This document shows, one piece after another, positions 7,436-17,633 of a DNA stretch of 23,008 bases. Source of the DNA: Dimorphilus gyrociliatus (Eukaryota > Annelida > Polychaeta > Dinophilidae); contig CAJFCJ010000178.1 in NCBI GenBank assembly GCA_904063045.1, forward strand, positions 1 through 23,008, written 5' to 3'. The notes below the pieces were generated by a model. That model had not been told where the DNA came from. It ran no database searches and saw nothing but the letters and a program-made list of their open reading frames with translations. The position numbers were made by a program, and so were the translations under genes. Each line of letters begins with the position of its first letter. Position 1 is the first letter of the stretch.

Positions 7436-9771
7436 ATGTTATTAAACTTTATACTCTTTGTTGAAGCAATTACCAATTTTTCTATGGAATTGGTTTTTTT
7501 TAACAACCAAAGAGAAACCTACAATTTTAGTAGAATTGGAATTGATAAAGAATTAGAAAATGATGTACCGATTTATCAAAAATCTCAATTTTTAAACGAT
7601 ATTTTAGAATTTGAAGATGATAATAAAGAAATTTTATTTTCTGAAGTAAGAAATATAAAAATAACTAAAGAACTGTTTGAAACAACGATAAAAGTATTCG
7701 AAGGTGATAATTTTGTAATAAAAGATATCAACGATTTTATGACTATTTGTACAATCGCTGACTTTTTAATTCTATATAATAAATATTTAGACCTTTTCCA
7801 AGAAAGAATTACAAAGAGTTTTTTTATAAAGAATAAATCAATTAATGATATAAAAAATAATAAAAAGTTATACTTCAGTGAGTTTAATATTCAAAGAAAA
7901 GTTATATTGACTATTTTTAATAAATTCTTGAAATTCTACCAACTTTTATTAGAAATTGAAAACTCAAATGATGGTGATTTATTGAGTATAGTAAAAATGA
8001 ATAGAATAAGTAATATAGGATCAGATAGGATTGGTATGATTTATTAAGTATAGAATCAGAGAGAGTTGAGCTTTTTATAAATAATTATACATATTCTATA
8101 TTTAATAGATTGTTGATTATTCAATTTTTATAGATACTGTTTCTTGGTTTCTAAAAGAAATTGGTATAAATTCAGTTTGTATTAAAAATGTAGATTACTA
8201 TCATAAATTTTTAAATGACATATTTAGCTATAAATCAATAACCAATTTATATATAAAGAATTGTAATTACGAATTACTTAAACTAATAAAGAAAAATACG
8301 GATGAGCTAGAATCATTACATATAGAAAATATTATGGATGGAGAGTCAGAAGTAAAGTTAACATTGATTACAGATTGTACTAATTTAAAAAACTGTCTCT
8401 TAGTCATATCGAACTTAAAGAAAATGAAAAAAATAGCTTTTTTAACTTCTTTGAAAAAGACAATACGAAATTTTTTACTAAACTGAAATTTCTCAAGCTA
8501 AAAAAACAAATCTAGATTTTAATAAATTGATATTAAAGCTAAAAGATATAGAAAAGTTGGTTATTGAAAGAAATAACAGTTTAAATGGTGCTTACATTTA
8601 AACATATATTTGGTTTAATTAATTTAGAAGAGCTTAGTTTAGAAGGATGCGATTTTAAAGAGTTTTCATTTGCTGGAATAAAAGCACCTTGAAGGTTCTA
8701 AAATAAATATAGCAAGAACGTGAGATTATGTATTTACACTATTCTTAGTATTTTATAAACCTTGAAGTTCTACAAATATGGAATACTGATGAACTAAAGC
8801 CAAGTGTAGAATGTTTAAAAAAGCTTGAAAAACTGGAAACGGTTGATTTTTCTGATCTTAATTAACAAAAAAATGTATTAAAAGTTTAATGAATAAGAAA
8901 TCATTAAAAAAACTGATTTTAAACGAATGTAGCACGACAAAAGGCTTCTAAAAAGTCCAATAGAACTTGAGAATCTTAAATATTTATACTTAAGTGGTTT
9001 TAAAAAGGTACCAGAAGAGTTTATAAAAAATATAAGTCAACAAAAAAACATAAATTATTTAAATTTGAGTAACTGTGGTTTAGATTTCCCATTAGATAGC
9101 CTAAAAACACTAATCATCTAGAAACACTTATTTTGGACAATAACGAAAGTCTAGATTATGATACACTAAGAATAGTGCCATTCTTATCAAATATAGAAGT
9201 ACTTAGTATTGATGGTAGTTTAAAACAAAGTGGTCAATTAAAATACTTAGAAGGCTCTAAAATCAGAACCTTGACATTTCTAATACTTCTTGTTTGGATA
9301 CAAACGATATCAATTCATTATCATTGATAGATAACTTAAGTGTTTTAAGGATGAAAGGTGTTCTTTAGTTCGTTGTTCCCTATTTAACTTATCTCATACT
9401 AACTATTAGAATTAGATATTTCTGATAGTTATAAGCTAGAAAAAAGCGATCTTGAGTCTATTTTTAAAATAATTCTATAAAAAGACTAGGAATGTCTAAT
9501 TGCTATCTCAAATCAAGCTATTTAGAAATATAGATAAGTTAATAAACCTAAATATTTAGATATTTCTAACAATCACGATATTAAAAAAGACGTATTCCAG
9601 TTAATACTCAAAATGAAATCACTTGAATATTTAAACATTAAAGGCTGTTTATTACAGGAATGAAAGATAAACTTTAAAACAAACATAAAAAGAATTAAAG
9701 TAAATGAAAATTTTAGTATAAGATTTATTAGAGATGCGGAAGAACAAGGAATTGAAGTAATGAAAAATTAA
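7436..9771 (+). pseudogene. Leucine-rich-repeat protein, heavily frameshifted
   Basis: ATG 7436 is preceded by CCCC. The first frame (203 codons, stop at 8045-8047) has a hydrophobic, signal-like start (MLLNFILFVEAI). A middle part (about residues 75-125) faintly recalls a BTB/POZ-type fold. Protein-like sequence then continues in shifted frames to a stop at 9769-9771. An open stretch runs at about 8122-8485 (FIDTVSWFLKEIGINS). LRR units follow: INLEELSLEGCDF (about 8623), LENLKYLYLSGF and INYLNLSNCGLDF (about 8965-9100), IEVLSIDG (about 9200), LELDISDSYKL (about 9410) and KSLEYLNIKGCLL (about 9625). At least six shifts or stops would be needed to join them. Microsporidia carry expanded LRR families, often secreted; this member is dead. 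Intact length would have been roughly 750 residues. Confidence 0.75.
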
Positions 9772-10050
9772 TAAAATAAATCACATTATTAAAATTAATG
9801 AACCTAAATATTGAAAATTAATTAAAGATATACGTTTAATCATTTTTAATAGTAGATGAAGTTAGTAAATCGCATAACAATGCAAAAATAAAAGAGTGAG
9901 TTGTGCTAAATATGCTAGTACACCCTAGGATACTTCAACCTATATTAATAGCTATTTCATGTCTAAACTCTTTAAGAACTTCTTATATAATATTTCATTA
10001 AGAAGTAAAGGTGCTGAGATAAAATATTCTCCAGCATTTAAAAAAATTAA
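9772..10050. other. Gene-free spacer after the LRR pseudogene
   Basis: No coding pattern or repeat I can support. It separates the LRR pseudogene from Merlin remnants. Confidence 0.3.
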
Positions 10051-10306
10051 TTAAAGGTCTATTGATAAAAAAATATATTCAAAGTCGTTAAGTACTATAT
10101 TATCTTCTCACATGCATTCTTTTAGATAGTCATTTAGACATTCTCCACTAACACCCATCATTTTTTTTAACTTTTAATTTAAGCTTATTCTAAAGTGATT
10201 CAATCTTTTGAGTATGTATTCCAGTCACAGGATACACAAAATCAATATTATAGTTCACTTTTCCATGGTTGGATCCTAAATGAAGCTTTAATTCTTGCTT
10301 ATTTTT
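10051..10306 (-). pseudogene. Merlin/ISXO2 transposase C-terminal remnant, minus strand
   Basis: Read on the minus strand, 10306 to 10051 gives LGSNHGKVNYNIDFV, then GIHTQKIESL followed by a TAG where Trp is expected, then KLKLKVKK. After a one-base shift comes GVSGECLNDYLKECM with a TGA at another expected Trp. HTQxIESxWxxxK, then a D-Y-L-x-E motif, is the ISXO2-like (DDE_Tnp_IS1595) signature, and the Glu is the third catalytic residue. It has two nonsense changes and a frameshift. It differs from both Merlin families with intact ends in this window. Confidence 0.75.
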
Positions 10307-10424
10307 TAATATAGAGGGGGAGTTGAGTATAATAGTAAATCATAAATTTTAACCCAGATCCGAAGATTCTTTAGTTTTTAGTGACAGGAGGCCCTCCTAT
10401 ATGCACTTTTTTAAAGGAAATGAC

Positions 10425-10675
10425 AGTTATTATCACGAAAGTGTTAGCCACAATTGAGAGTTTGTCAATGCCATCACCGGCGCTCACACTCAAAATATTG
10501 AAAACTTGTGTTTTGGTTAAAAATTACTTTAAGAGCCAGATATCTCTCAAATAGATGTAACTTGCAATTATACTTAGCTGAATTCTGTTTTTGATGTAAG
10601 AATAAAGACAAAAATATTGAAGAACTATTTATTCAAGTGTTAATGTTTATTAAAAGCTTAGATAATCCAAATTAG
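10425..10675 (+). pseudogene. Merlin/ISXO2 transposase C-terminal remnant, plus strand
   Basis: The plus strand encodes YHESVSHN, a TGA, EFVNAITGAHTQNIENL, then CFG where WFG is expected. After a one-base shift it reads LKITLRARYLSNRCNLQLYL followed by AEFCF, a TGA where Arg is expected, then CKNKDKNIEELF and a stop at 10673-10675. GAHTQNIEN marks the ISXO2 family, with the catalytic Glu present. It lies tail to tail with the minus-strand remnant at 10051-10306. The two are not copies of each other: their C-terminal sequences differ. Confidence 0.8.
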
Positions 10676-10949
10676 GTAATTTATGATTTTTTAATCATTT
10701 TTAAAAAGTCTTGAAATTTACTCCCTCACCATTAAATCTTTTACGTATCATACTTGATTTATAAAAAATAGATTGTATTTTTATACTTGATTAATAATAA
10801 TAACTTTAAACCTTTTATTTTACCACATATCGTAAAATAATGTATCACTTCTGTAGAATATACAATTTATGAAAACTAGGTATTTAAAATCATAGAAATA
10901 CAATTAAATAAGAATTGAATTTAATTTTAAAACATAAAAAAAGTGATAT
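10676..10949. other. AT-rich spacer
   Basis: No gene or repeat I can support, up to the inverted repeat of the Tc1-B element. Confidence 0.3.
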
Positions 10950-11771
10950 AGAGCTATCAGGGGGGAAATGGACACTTTCCAAAATAAAATGGAAATTTCA
11001 AACTTTTTTTTAACTTCTTTTTAGTTTTTTTATTTTAAAAGTATTGCCAACTAGATAGGGGGATCTACATTTAGGCATCAATTATAATAGCCGAAAAAAT
11101 GAGAGAGGATAATAACCGAGCAAATTAAAAGACTAAAAGATACCATGAAAGTGCCCACAATTAGCAGTACAACTAATGTATCTAAGCCAGGAATTTATGA
11201 AATCATAAAGTTTCTTGAAACAGAGTCGGAGCCCACCTTTTACAAATTAGTAAGCAAGAAAGGACCAACTCAGAAAGATAACACTGCTTTAAAGGCGAAT
11301 ATAATCGAAATATTTAGTAGAAATAATGGTCTAACTCAAAAGGGAGCAAGAAAGATTTTAAATAGTGAAAATATTTCTCTATCTCAAACTAAAATGAGTA
11401 TCTTGACAAAACAGGCAGGATTCTTGGGAAAAAGGTTGAAAAGAAGAGCTTCAGTGACATTTGAACGATAACATTTTGAGAAGAGGGCACAATAGGCATA
11501 AGCAAATGGAGTTCTTTGATGAACCAGTATTTAATTTACATGTATCAAGTAGTCATGGACATTCACCTGCTAATACAGATGCGTTGGTATCTATTAATCC
11601 ATCTAGGGGAAGAAGCATATAACTTTATGCAATGTTTAGCCTAAATATTATAATCAATTATACTATAGTTGATGGATCATTTAGCTCAAATCAGTTTAGT
11701 GAATTTATACAAAATTGCGTGAATCGCCAAAGCCTTACAAATGACACTCTTTTAATAATGGATAATGATTC

Positions 11772-12760
11772 GGTAAAAAGGATTTTTGGGGTACAGCTAT
11801 ATTTGCTTAATATTTAACCCCAATGGTATTTTCGAGATTGGAATTATTTACTATTTCATTTGATCCGAGCATATTTTTATCATGGATGATGGATTTGGGT
11901 TTATTGAAGAAAATATTTTTGTGTAAAAGCTGTAAAAAGGCGATGGTTTTGGTACCACATCATAACATAGATGGTTTCATTTGGCTTTTTAAGACGAGAA
12001 AATGTAATAATATATAAGTTTCAATACGTAATATGTCTTATTTCGACAATATTAAATCATCGTTAAAAAACATCATTTTTATAATATATGAATGGAGCAT
12101 TAAAACACCACCAATCAAAATTTATAATGAATATAACATCACCAAAACATTATATAATAGTATTTTAAAAATTATTCGTAGACGATATGATGACTTTTCA
12201 GAAAAAAAAATAGGGGGCGGCGGTAGAATTATTGAAATTGATAAGAGTGCCGTCAGTAAAAGGAAAAATAACAAAGGAAGACTAATAGAGCAGATATGGG
12301 TAGTAGGTGGTTTCTGTAGAGCTACAAAAGAGTGTTTCTTTGAGGTTGTCACGAAAAGAGATAAAGAAACACTATCTAAAATAATAATAAAGAATGTAGA
12401 AGAATATTCAGTCATTATAACTGACGAGTGGAAAGGCTATAATGGAGTGAAGTTACTTGAATATGGTCATTTTACTATTAAACACAAGGATGTATTTGTA
12501 GACCCTAAAAACAAAGAAAAACATACTCAGAATATAGAAAATCAATGGAAATGGCTCAAATACTATTTGAAAACAAGAGGGAGCAACATAAAACCAAATA
12601 TAAAATCGTATATCAAAGATGATCTATTTCTAAAAACGGAAAATCCTTTTTTTAAAATTTTGGCTCGGATGAAAATTAATAAAAAAACGTTTTAAATCTA
12701 AAAATATGTTTATTTTTTTTAAGAAGTAAATATAGCTGTACCCCAAAAATCCCTTTTACC
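11772..12760 (+). mobile_element. Merlin (IS1016/ISXO2-type) element, family 1, copy A
   Basis: A 989-bp element with 37-bp TIRs beginning GGTAAAAAGGATTTTTGGGG at the left. A 9-bp target duplication TAATGATTC lies at 11763-11771 and 12761-12769. Merlin elements duplicate 8-9 bp. It is inserted within the catalytic MDN motif of the Tc1-B transposase. It is nearly identical to copy B (19580-20567), so transposition was recent. Confidence 0.95.
11823..12695 (+). pseudogene. ISXO2-like transposase of Merlin copy A, nonsense mutation
   Basis: ATG 11823 follows CCCC by one base. After 64 codons an AAA has become TAA (12015-12017; copy B reads AAA, NNIK). The rest is open from 12033 to 12695. The second zinc-ribbon cysteine pair is damaged: WLFK here against WLCK in copy B. 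The acid triad is present: EID (followed by Lys where copy B has Glu), ITDEWKGY and HTQNIENQW. The C-terminus, ARMKINKKTF, is 8 residues longer than that of copy B, because copy B has one T fewer in a T-run (12648-12653 here). Copy A is therefore likely non-autonomous, despite having intact ends. Confidence 0.9.
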
Positions 12761-13141
12761 TAATGATTCTATACACAGAACCGAAACAGTCAGAGACGTT
12801 CTCAGAACAAGTAATATTTCATTTAAGTTTCTTTCACCATATTCTTCATACTTCAATCCCATTGAGAATGTATTTTCAGTAGTAAATTCAAAAGTTTCTA
12901 GTAAAAGACCCGTGGCAACAAATAGTTCTATATTAAAAAGTTATATAATTGAGGCCATTGATTCTTTTAATGAGAATGACAAAATGTTTTTCGTAGTTTC
13001 TATCTTAAAATGTGTTAAAATCTAAATAGTACGTTAAAACAATAAAAGTAACATTTAAATGCAATATTCTATTAATTTTAAAACAATTTTTAAAATTTCC
13101 ATTTTACTCCCGAAGTTGTCTATTTTCCCCCTGATAGCTCT

Positions 13142-13491
13142 GTAAACTATCAAGTATAGTCTATAAACACGTTGAAAAACAGTTGTAGTCTTAAAGCTAA
13201 GGGATATAGAAACGTGTGTTTTAAAATAAGAAAAAGCTATATAAAAGCTAAAAATAATGATATCTTATAAATAAAACAATTTAGATTAACATAAATATTA
13301 ATTGAGCCTGTCTAAATTTATATACATTTATAGAAAACTACAATGATATAAAAGAATAGAATAAATAAATTATAAATTGAAGATAGAAGTAATTTTTATT
13401 CAAAATTAATAAACTAGCGTTCTATTTATGCAAAAAAAATTAATTTTATTAAAAAAATGTTTTTTTATAAAAATATAGATAAAAGAGGGGT
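13142..13491. other. AT-rich spacer upstream of the SNARE gene
   Basis: No gene seen. GGGG at 13487-13490, just before the ATG at 13492, is the GGG form of the microsporidian start-proximal motif. Confidence 0.4.
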
Positions 13492-13746
13492 ATGAGTGAA
13501 GAAGAAAACTATAAAAATAGAATTAAAAAATTAAAACATATAGCTTTAGACATAAACAATATAAGTGATAGACAATCTAAAAAAATAGAGAATAATTACC
13601 AAAATATATTATTAGCAATGAGTAAAGCTATGAACAAAGTAAAAGACATAAGTTTAGTAGGCAAAAATAGATTTTCTGTTAATTTCTATTTGTTTTTAAT
13701 GAGTTTAGTTTTTATTTTTATTTTGTTTTTAATTATTCTGTATTAA
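13492..13746 (+). CDS. Probable Bet1/Sft1-type Qc-SNARE, tail-anchored
   Basis: An intact 84-residue protein. It would be expected to drive vesicle fusion in ER-Golgi or intra-Golgi transport as the Qc helix of a SNARE bundle. Residues 10-55 form a predicted amphipathic helix with LKHIALDINNISDRQ, which matches the Bet1 pattern (LK-x-I-x-LDI...Q); Q28 is the likely zero-layer glutamine. Residues 62-84 (FSVNFYLFLMSLVFIFILFL and a few more) are a single hydrophobic tail anchor at the extreme C-terminus. Size and architecture fit Bet1-like SNAREs, which are reduced in microsporidia. GGGG lies 2 bases before the ATG. It is one of only two host-type genes in the window that look fully intact. Identification is from pattern only; another small SNARE is possible. 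Confidence 0.65.
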   Translation: MSEEENYKNRIKKLKHIALDINNISDRQSKKIENNYQNILLAMSKAMNKVKDISLVGKNRFSVNFYLFLMSLVFIFILFLIILY

Positions 13747-14200
13747 ATAGGAGATTATAATAAAAAATTAGAACTATACAAAGTTTTATTAATTTTACAA
13801 TTCTGGTTATAAATTTATCTTATATATCATCATATCATCATCATATATATAAAAAGACAAAATTGGGGCTAGAAATCAAAATCTTAAACCTCTAAAAATA
13901 CGACTTAGAACTTCTGTAAAACATGTATATTGTTTATCTCTTAATTCTAAAACTCTTGGTTAACTATTATTCAACTTAATAAAGTATAATTTTTCAAATA
14001 AATTCATAAAACATATAAACATCATTTATTGAAGACAATTTTATTACAACCAAACGTAAATAAAACTATGAATAATTTGTATTAATTAAATTCATACCTA
14101 ATTTGGTAAATATTAAAAGAACTATTTATACTTCCAAATATGGAAACGAATTTTCTGAAAAAAATAATAGTATAAATAAAATCATTTTAAAACAACCCAT
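13747..14200. other. Spacer containing a TCA microsatellite; Helitron 5' end probably lies here
   Basis: ATCATCATATCATCATCATAT at about 13827-13847 is a short ATC/TCA run. The Helitron coding region starts at 14201, so its 5' TC end is expected in this stretch, but I cannot pick it among many TC dinucleotides. CCC at 14195-14197 is the start-proximal motif for the Helitron frame. Confidence 0.35.
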
Positions 14201-15352
14201 ATGTTTTCTAAAAAAAATAATAAGCTTCTTAATTTAAAGTTAAAACTTTCTGATGCAGACACACAAAATGTTTCATCAAATATTGATCATCATGTTACTA
14301 ATGGTGGTCATTCCAAATCTGTTTGTAGTTGTGCTATAAACAAAAATAAAGTCATTTTTAAAAATAATCTTTTTATCAAAAAAGAGGCTGATCCGTGCTT
14401 TTTATGCATGAATGATGACAAATTATCACCTCTTAAAGTTATTTTTAAAATTAATAAAATCACTGAAAATGTGATTAATGACACTGAGAATAAAGTCCAA
14501 GAACACTACTGTGGAAGAATGGACAAAATATGTAGTTTCTGTAATTCTTTAAATTTTGAAGATGAAAGAACTACTAACAAAATATTTAAAAGCTGTTGCC
14601 ATGGTGGTAAGGTAGACATACAGAGTAGAGCAGATTATCCTGTATATCTAAAAGATCTGTTGACAAATAAGAAAAATAAAGACCACAAAAACTTTAAAAA
14701 ATATATTAGATCTTATAACAGTGCCGTATCTTTTGCTTCATTTGGTGCTAAGACTAATAAGCATAGTGGTGGTCCATATTGTCTGAAGATACATGGCCAA
14801 ACTTACCATCACAGTTACCATCCCTTATCTAATAATGGAGACAGCCAAAAGAAATATGCGCAGCTATATGTTGTCGATAATGAAATGGCAACTAATATAA
14901 GATTAAATAATAAAGCAAACGTAGGCTGTCAAAAAAACATCTTACAAAACCTGGATAATTTAATGAGAGAGTCAAATCCATTTGCTAAAAGTTATAAAAA
15001 TATCTCTCAGATCGAAAAAGAAACATCGACAGGCCACCTCAATATTGAGTTGGTAGATAATAGCAGGCAAAAAGGACTGCTTAAGAAGAGATTCAGTACC
15101 AAAAAGGCAGACGAAATAGCAATGGTATTTAATGACTCTAATGGAGAACCACCAATGGATCGAGATATAAAGGTGTATCCAAAAGAAAATATATTTAGTG
15201 AAAAAATAGATATACTAAGTGATAATCTCGATCCAATGGTATACTCATTATTTTATCCATATGGTGAAAAGGGATGGTGTACAAACCTAACAAATGGTGG
15301 TAAAAAGATATCCATGCTGCAGCACAAAGTATCACAACTGCAGCCAGACTAA
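14201..15352 (+). pseudogene. Helitron Rep-helicase, N-terminal zinc-finger part
   Basis: A 383-codon frame from ATG 14201, preceded by CCC. It contains the Helitron cysteine-rich region: HYCGRMDKICSFCNSL, then SCCHGGKVD, followed by the conserved FKKYIRSYNSAVSFASFGA and IHGQTYHHSYHPLS, then YAQLYVVD. These match the Helitron-like N-terminal domain. The frame runs on as FYPYGEKGW, then leaves the real frame at about 15300-15325. The continuation (AAQSITTAARLNEFNPLLYG, RLFQQWVIDSYLQ) lies in a different frame from about 15319. The last 15 or so residues before the stop at 15352 are therefore out-of-frame read-through. Confidence 0.85.
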
Positions 15353-16495
15353 ATGAATTTAATCCTCTATTATATGGCTCAAGACTATTCCAGCAATGGG
15401 TCATAGACTCTTATCTACAGGTAGAAGCCAATAATTTAAACTATATAAGACTCAATCAAAACAAATTGAGAGTTGAAAAATATAGAGGATTAATGGATAG
15501 TCTAAATAATGATACAGAGGATATAGGGAAACCAATTATATTACCATCAACCTTCCAAGGCTCTCCGCGTAATATGAGAGAGATATATAACGACGCAATG
15601 GCAATAGTTGGGAAGTATGGAAAGCCAGATCTTTTCATAACAATGACATGTAATCCCAACTGGAAGGAAATAAAAGAAACCCTCTTTGATAGCCAAACAG
15701 CATCTGACAGGCCAGATTTAGTAGCTCGAGTATTTAAATTAAAACTATACGAGCTTAAAAAAGACTTAATTAAAAATAAAATATTTGGTAAAATAGAGGC
15801 TTTTATATATACCATTGAGTTCCAGAAAAGAGGCCTTCCACATGCTCATATACTAATTATTCTGGATAAAAAAAATAAAATAGAAACAGTTGAGCAAATA
15901 AACAAAGTGGTATCTGCAGAGATACCTTATAATGATCAAATTCTAAAATCTAAAGTACTCAAACATATGATACATGGTCCCTGTGGGGAAACAAACCCAA
16001 GTTCGCCATGCATGGAAAATGGTGAATGTACTAAGGAGTATCCCAAGCAACACTGTGAGGATACTAAGGTTGGAGATAACTGTTATCCAACTTACATGAG
16101 AAGAAAGGGACATGTATATAAATATAAAAAATACACAGTCGACAATAGAAATGTTGTTCCATACAACAAGTACTTATTACTGAAATACAATTGTCATATA
16201 AATGTTGAAATCTGCTCAAGTATAAAATCAGTAAAGTATATTTTTAAATATGTATATAAAGGCTATGACTGTGCAAATATAAAATTATTTAATGGTAATG
16301 AGATTGAGCAGTATCTCAGCACCAGATATATGAGTGCACCAGAAGCAATGTGGAGGCTTCTTGAACACAAAATGCATGATAAGTCCCATGCAATAATAAG
16401 ACTACCTGTTCATCTTCCTGAACAACAAAATATAATATTTAATGAGGACTTTACAAAGGAGGAAATAAAAAAAAAACCAAAATTTCCACTAAATT
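15319..16495 (+). pseudogene. Helitron Rep domain with HUH motif and catalytic tyrosine pair
   Basis: Open without an ATG from about 15319 to the stop at 16495. It encodes the rolling-circle initiator that nicks one strand and links to it. FITMTCNPNW is a conserved Rep block. The HUH motif is GLPHAHILI, with the two histidines at codons 15841 and 15847. The paired tyrosines lie in KYIFKYVYKG at codons 16237 and 16249, four residues apart as in other Helitrons, so the active site is complete. It ends when a run of ten A's (16466-16476) throws the frame. The next segment, TKLMAWFELN, continues one frame over. This could be a real indel or a homopolymer assembly error. Confidence 0.85.
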
Positions 16496-16496
16496 A

Positions 16497-17633
16497 ATGG
16501 CATGGTTTGAGTTAAATAGAGCAGATAAAGATGCCAATAAATATTTATACACCGAAATTCCTTTGTATTATACGTTTGAAAAAGGCCTCTGGAAGAAAAG
16601 ACAGAGAAATTTAACAAATATAATTCCTCGAATGTATACAGTCACACCTAATGATAGAGAAAGATTCTATCTAAGAATGATACTATTACATGTAAAAGGT
16701 GCCAAGTCATTCAATGACTTATTAACAATAAATAAAATTAAGCATAAATCATTTGAGGAAGCAGCAGAGGCATTGGGATTACTATCTACTGATAGTGAGT
16801 GGTATAGGTGCATGGAAGAGGCATGTATGACACTGAAGCCTCAACAAATAAGACACATTTTTGCTTATATATGTGTATTCAATAGACCTCATAATACGAG
16901 GAAGCTCTTCTATGATTTCATAGAAGACATGACAGAGGACTTTCAAGATGATGCTGAAAATCAAGCATTGATTGAAATTGAAAACATATTTAAACTACAC
17001 AGTTTTAATTGTGATACTTTTAACTTACCATCTCCCACAAAACTTGAGTCGCCAAAAATAATAAATAAAGATAAAAAATAGAAAATTACTTATCAAATTA
17101 TAGTTTATTTAATGGGAACAGAGGATTGTTTTGATAAAATCATCAAAAGACTTGAAACAGGAGATGATAAGCGTTTTATGTTCCTTGACGGACCAGGTGG
17201 CTCAGGAAAGTCCTTCCTATATGAAACACTGATCAATTATTTAGAAAGCAACGATAAATCAGTGATAATATCTGCAACAACAGGAATAGCCGCAGATATA
17301 TTCGAAAATGGCAGAACACTCCATTCCACATTCAAACTGCCCATACCATTATATGAAAACAGTAGATCATCAATGGATATTAATTCAAAGCATGCAGAAA
17401 CTTTAAAAGAAGCATCACTTATTATCATAGATGAGGTTAGCATGATGTCAAAACATGCTTTACATGCCATTGATGATTTACTGAAGAGAATTTGTAAAAA
17501 CAATAAGCTGTTTGGTAATAAATTTATATTACTCGGTGGTGATTTCAGACAGACTGCCAATATTGTTGTGAATGGTAATAAAAATGATATAATTGAGAAC
17601 TCAATAAAAAGCTCTCCTCTGGAAATATGTTAG
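16497..17633 (+). pseudogene. Helitron linker and Pif1-like helicase, N-terminal half
   Basis: 16497-17078 encodes the Rep-helicase linker (MAWFELNRADKD, IPRMYTVTPNDRERFYLR, VKGAKSFNDLLT, SFEEAAEALGLL). It stops at TAG 17079-17081, but the same frame continues into 17112-17633. There, DGPGGSGKS is Walker A (codons about 17187-17213), ATTGIAADIF follows as helicase motif Ia, LIIIDEVSMMS is Walker B, and LLGGDFRQT is motif III. A second in-frame TAG at 17631-17633 interrupts before YIKLKENMRAI. So two nonsense codons break one otherwise continuous helicase frame. The two stops may be old Trp, Gln or Lys codons. Confidence 0.85.

Larger units (their letters stand above)
11145..13025 (+). pseudogene. 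Tc1-type DD34E transposase, split by a Merlin insertion
   Basis: 11145-11471 (108 codons) is the DNA-binding start, with an HTH-like pattern (NNGLTQKGARKILNSENISL). A frameshift near 11465 leads to a frame reading FFDEPVFNLHVSSSHGHSP (first Asp), RGRSI, a TAA near 11621, then MFSLNIIINYTIVDGSF and LLIMDND (second Asp, about 11757). There the reading frame is cut by Merlin copy A. After the duplicated target at 12761-12769 it resumes with SIHRTETVRDVL and SPYSSYFNPIENVFS, whose Glu is 34 residues after the second Asp. It ends at TAA 13023-13025. Besides the insertion, the gene has one frameshift and one nonsense codon. Confidence 0.85.
10957..13134 (+). mobile_element. Tc1-type DD34E transposon (Tc1-B), carrying a nested Merlin insertion
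   Basis: The ends are TCAGGGGGGAAATGGACA (10957 on) and, inverted, TCAGGGGGAAAATAGACA (from 13134 leftwards). Similarity continues about 45 bases to AAAATGGAAATT. TA flanks both sides (10955-10956 and 13135-13136), as expected for Tc1/mariner. The bases outside are AGAGC and GCTCT, so the empty site would be the palindrome AGAGCTAGCTCT. The remaining alternative is that the inverted repeat simply extends to 10950 and 13141. Without the 998-bp Merlin insert and its duplicated target the element is about 1180 bp, a normal Tc1 size. Confidence 0.8.

Noticed and set aside
12122-12415. Minus-strand frame of 97 codons across Merlin copy A (and its twin 19987-20217)
   Set aside because: It lies antisense inside the conserved transposase frame and is shared by both copies only because the sense strand is. 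Shadow, not a gene.
13827-13847. ATC repeats as a CRISPR-like array
   Set aside because: A plain trinucleotide microsatellite without spacers.
5929-13869. Shared 11-mer AAATTGGGGCT at about 5930 and 13861
   Set aside because: Too short, and the flanks do not match. It is not evidence for a shared element end.
15195-17560. Several minus-strand frames of 60-119 codons inside the Helitron
   Set aside because: All are antisense to clear Rep or helicase motifs on the plus strand.
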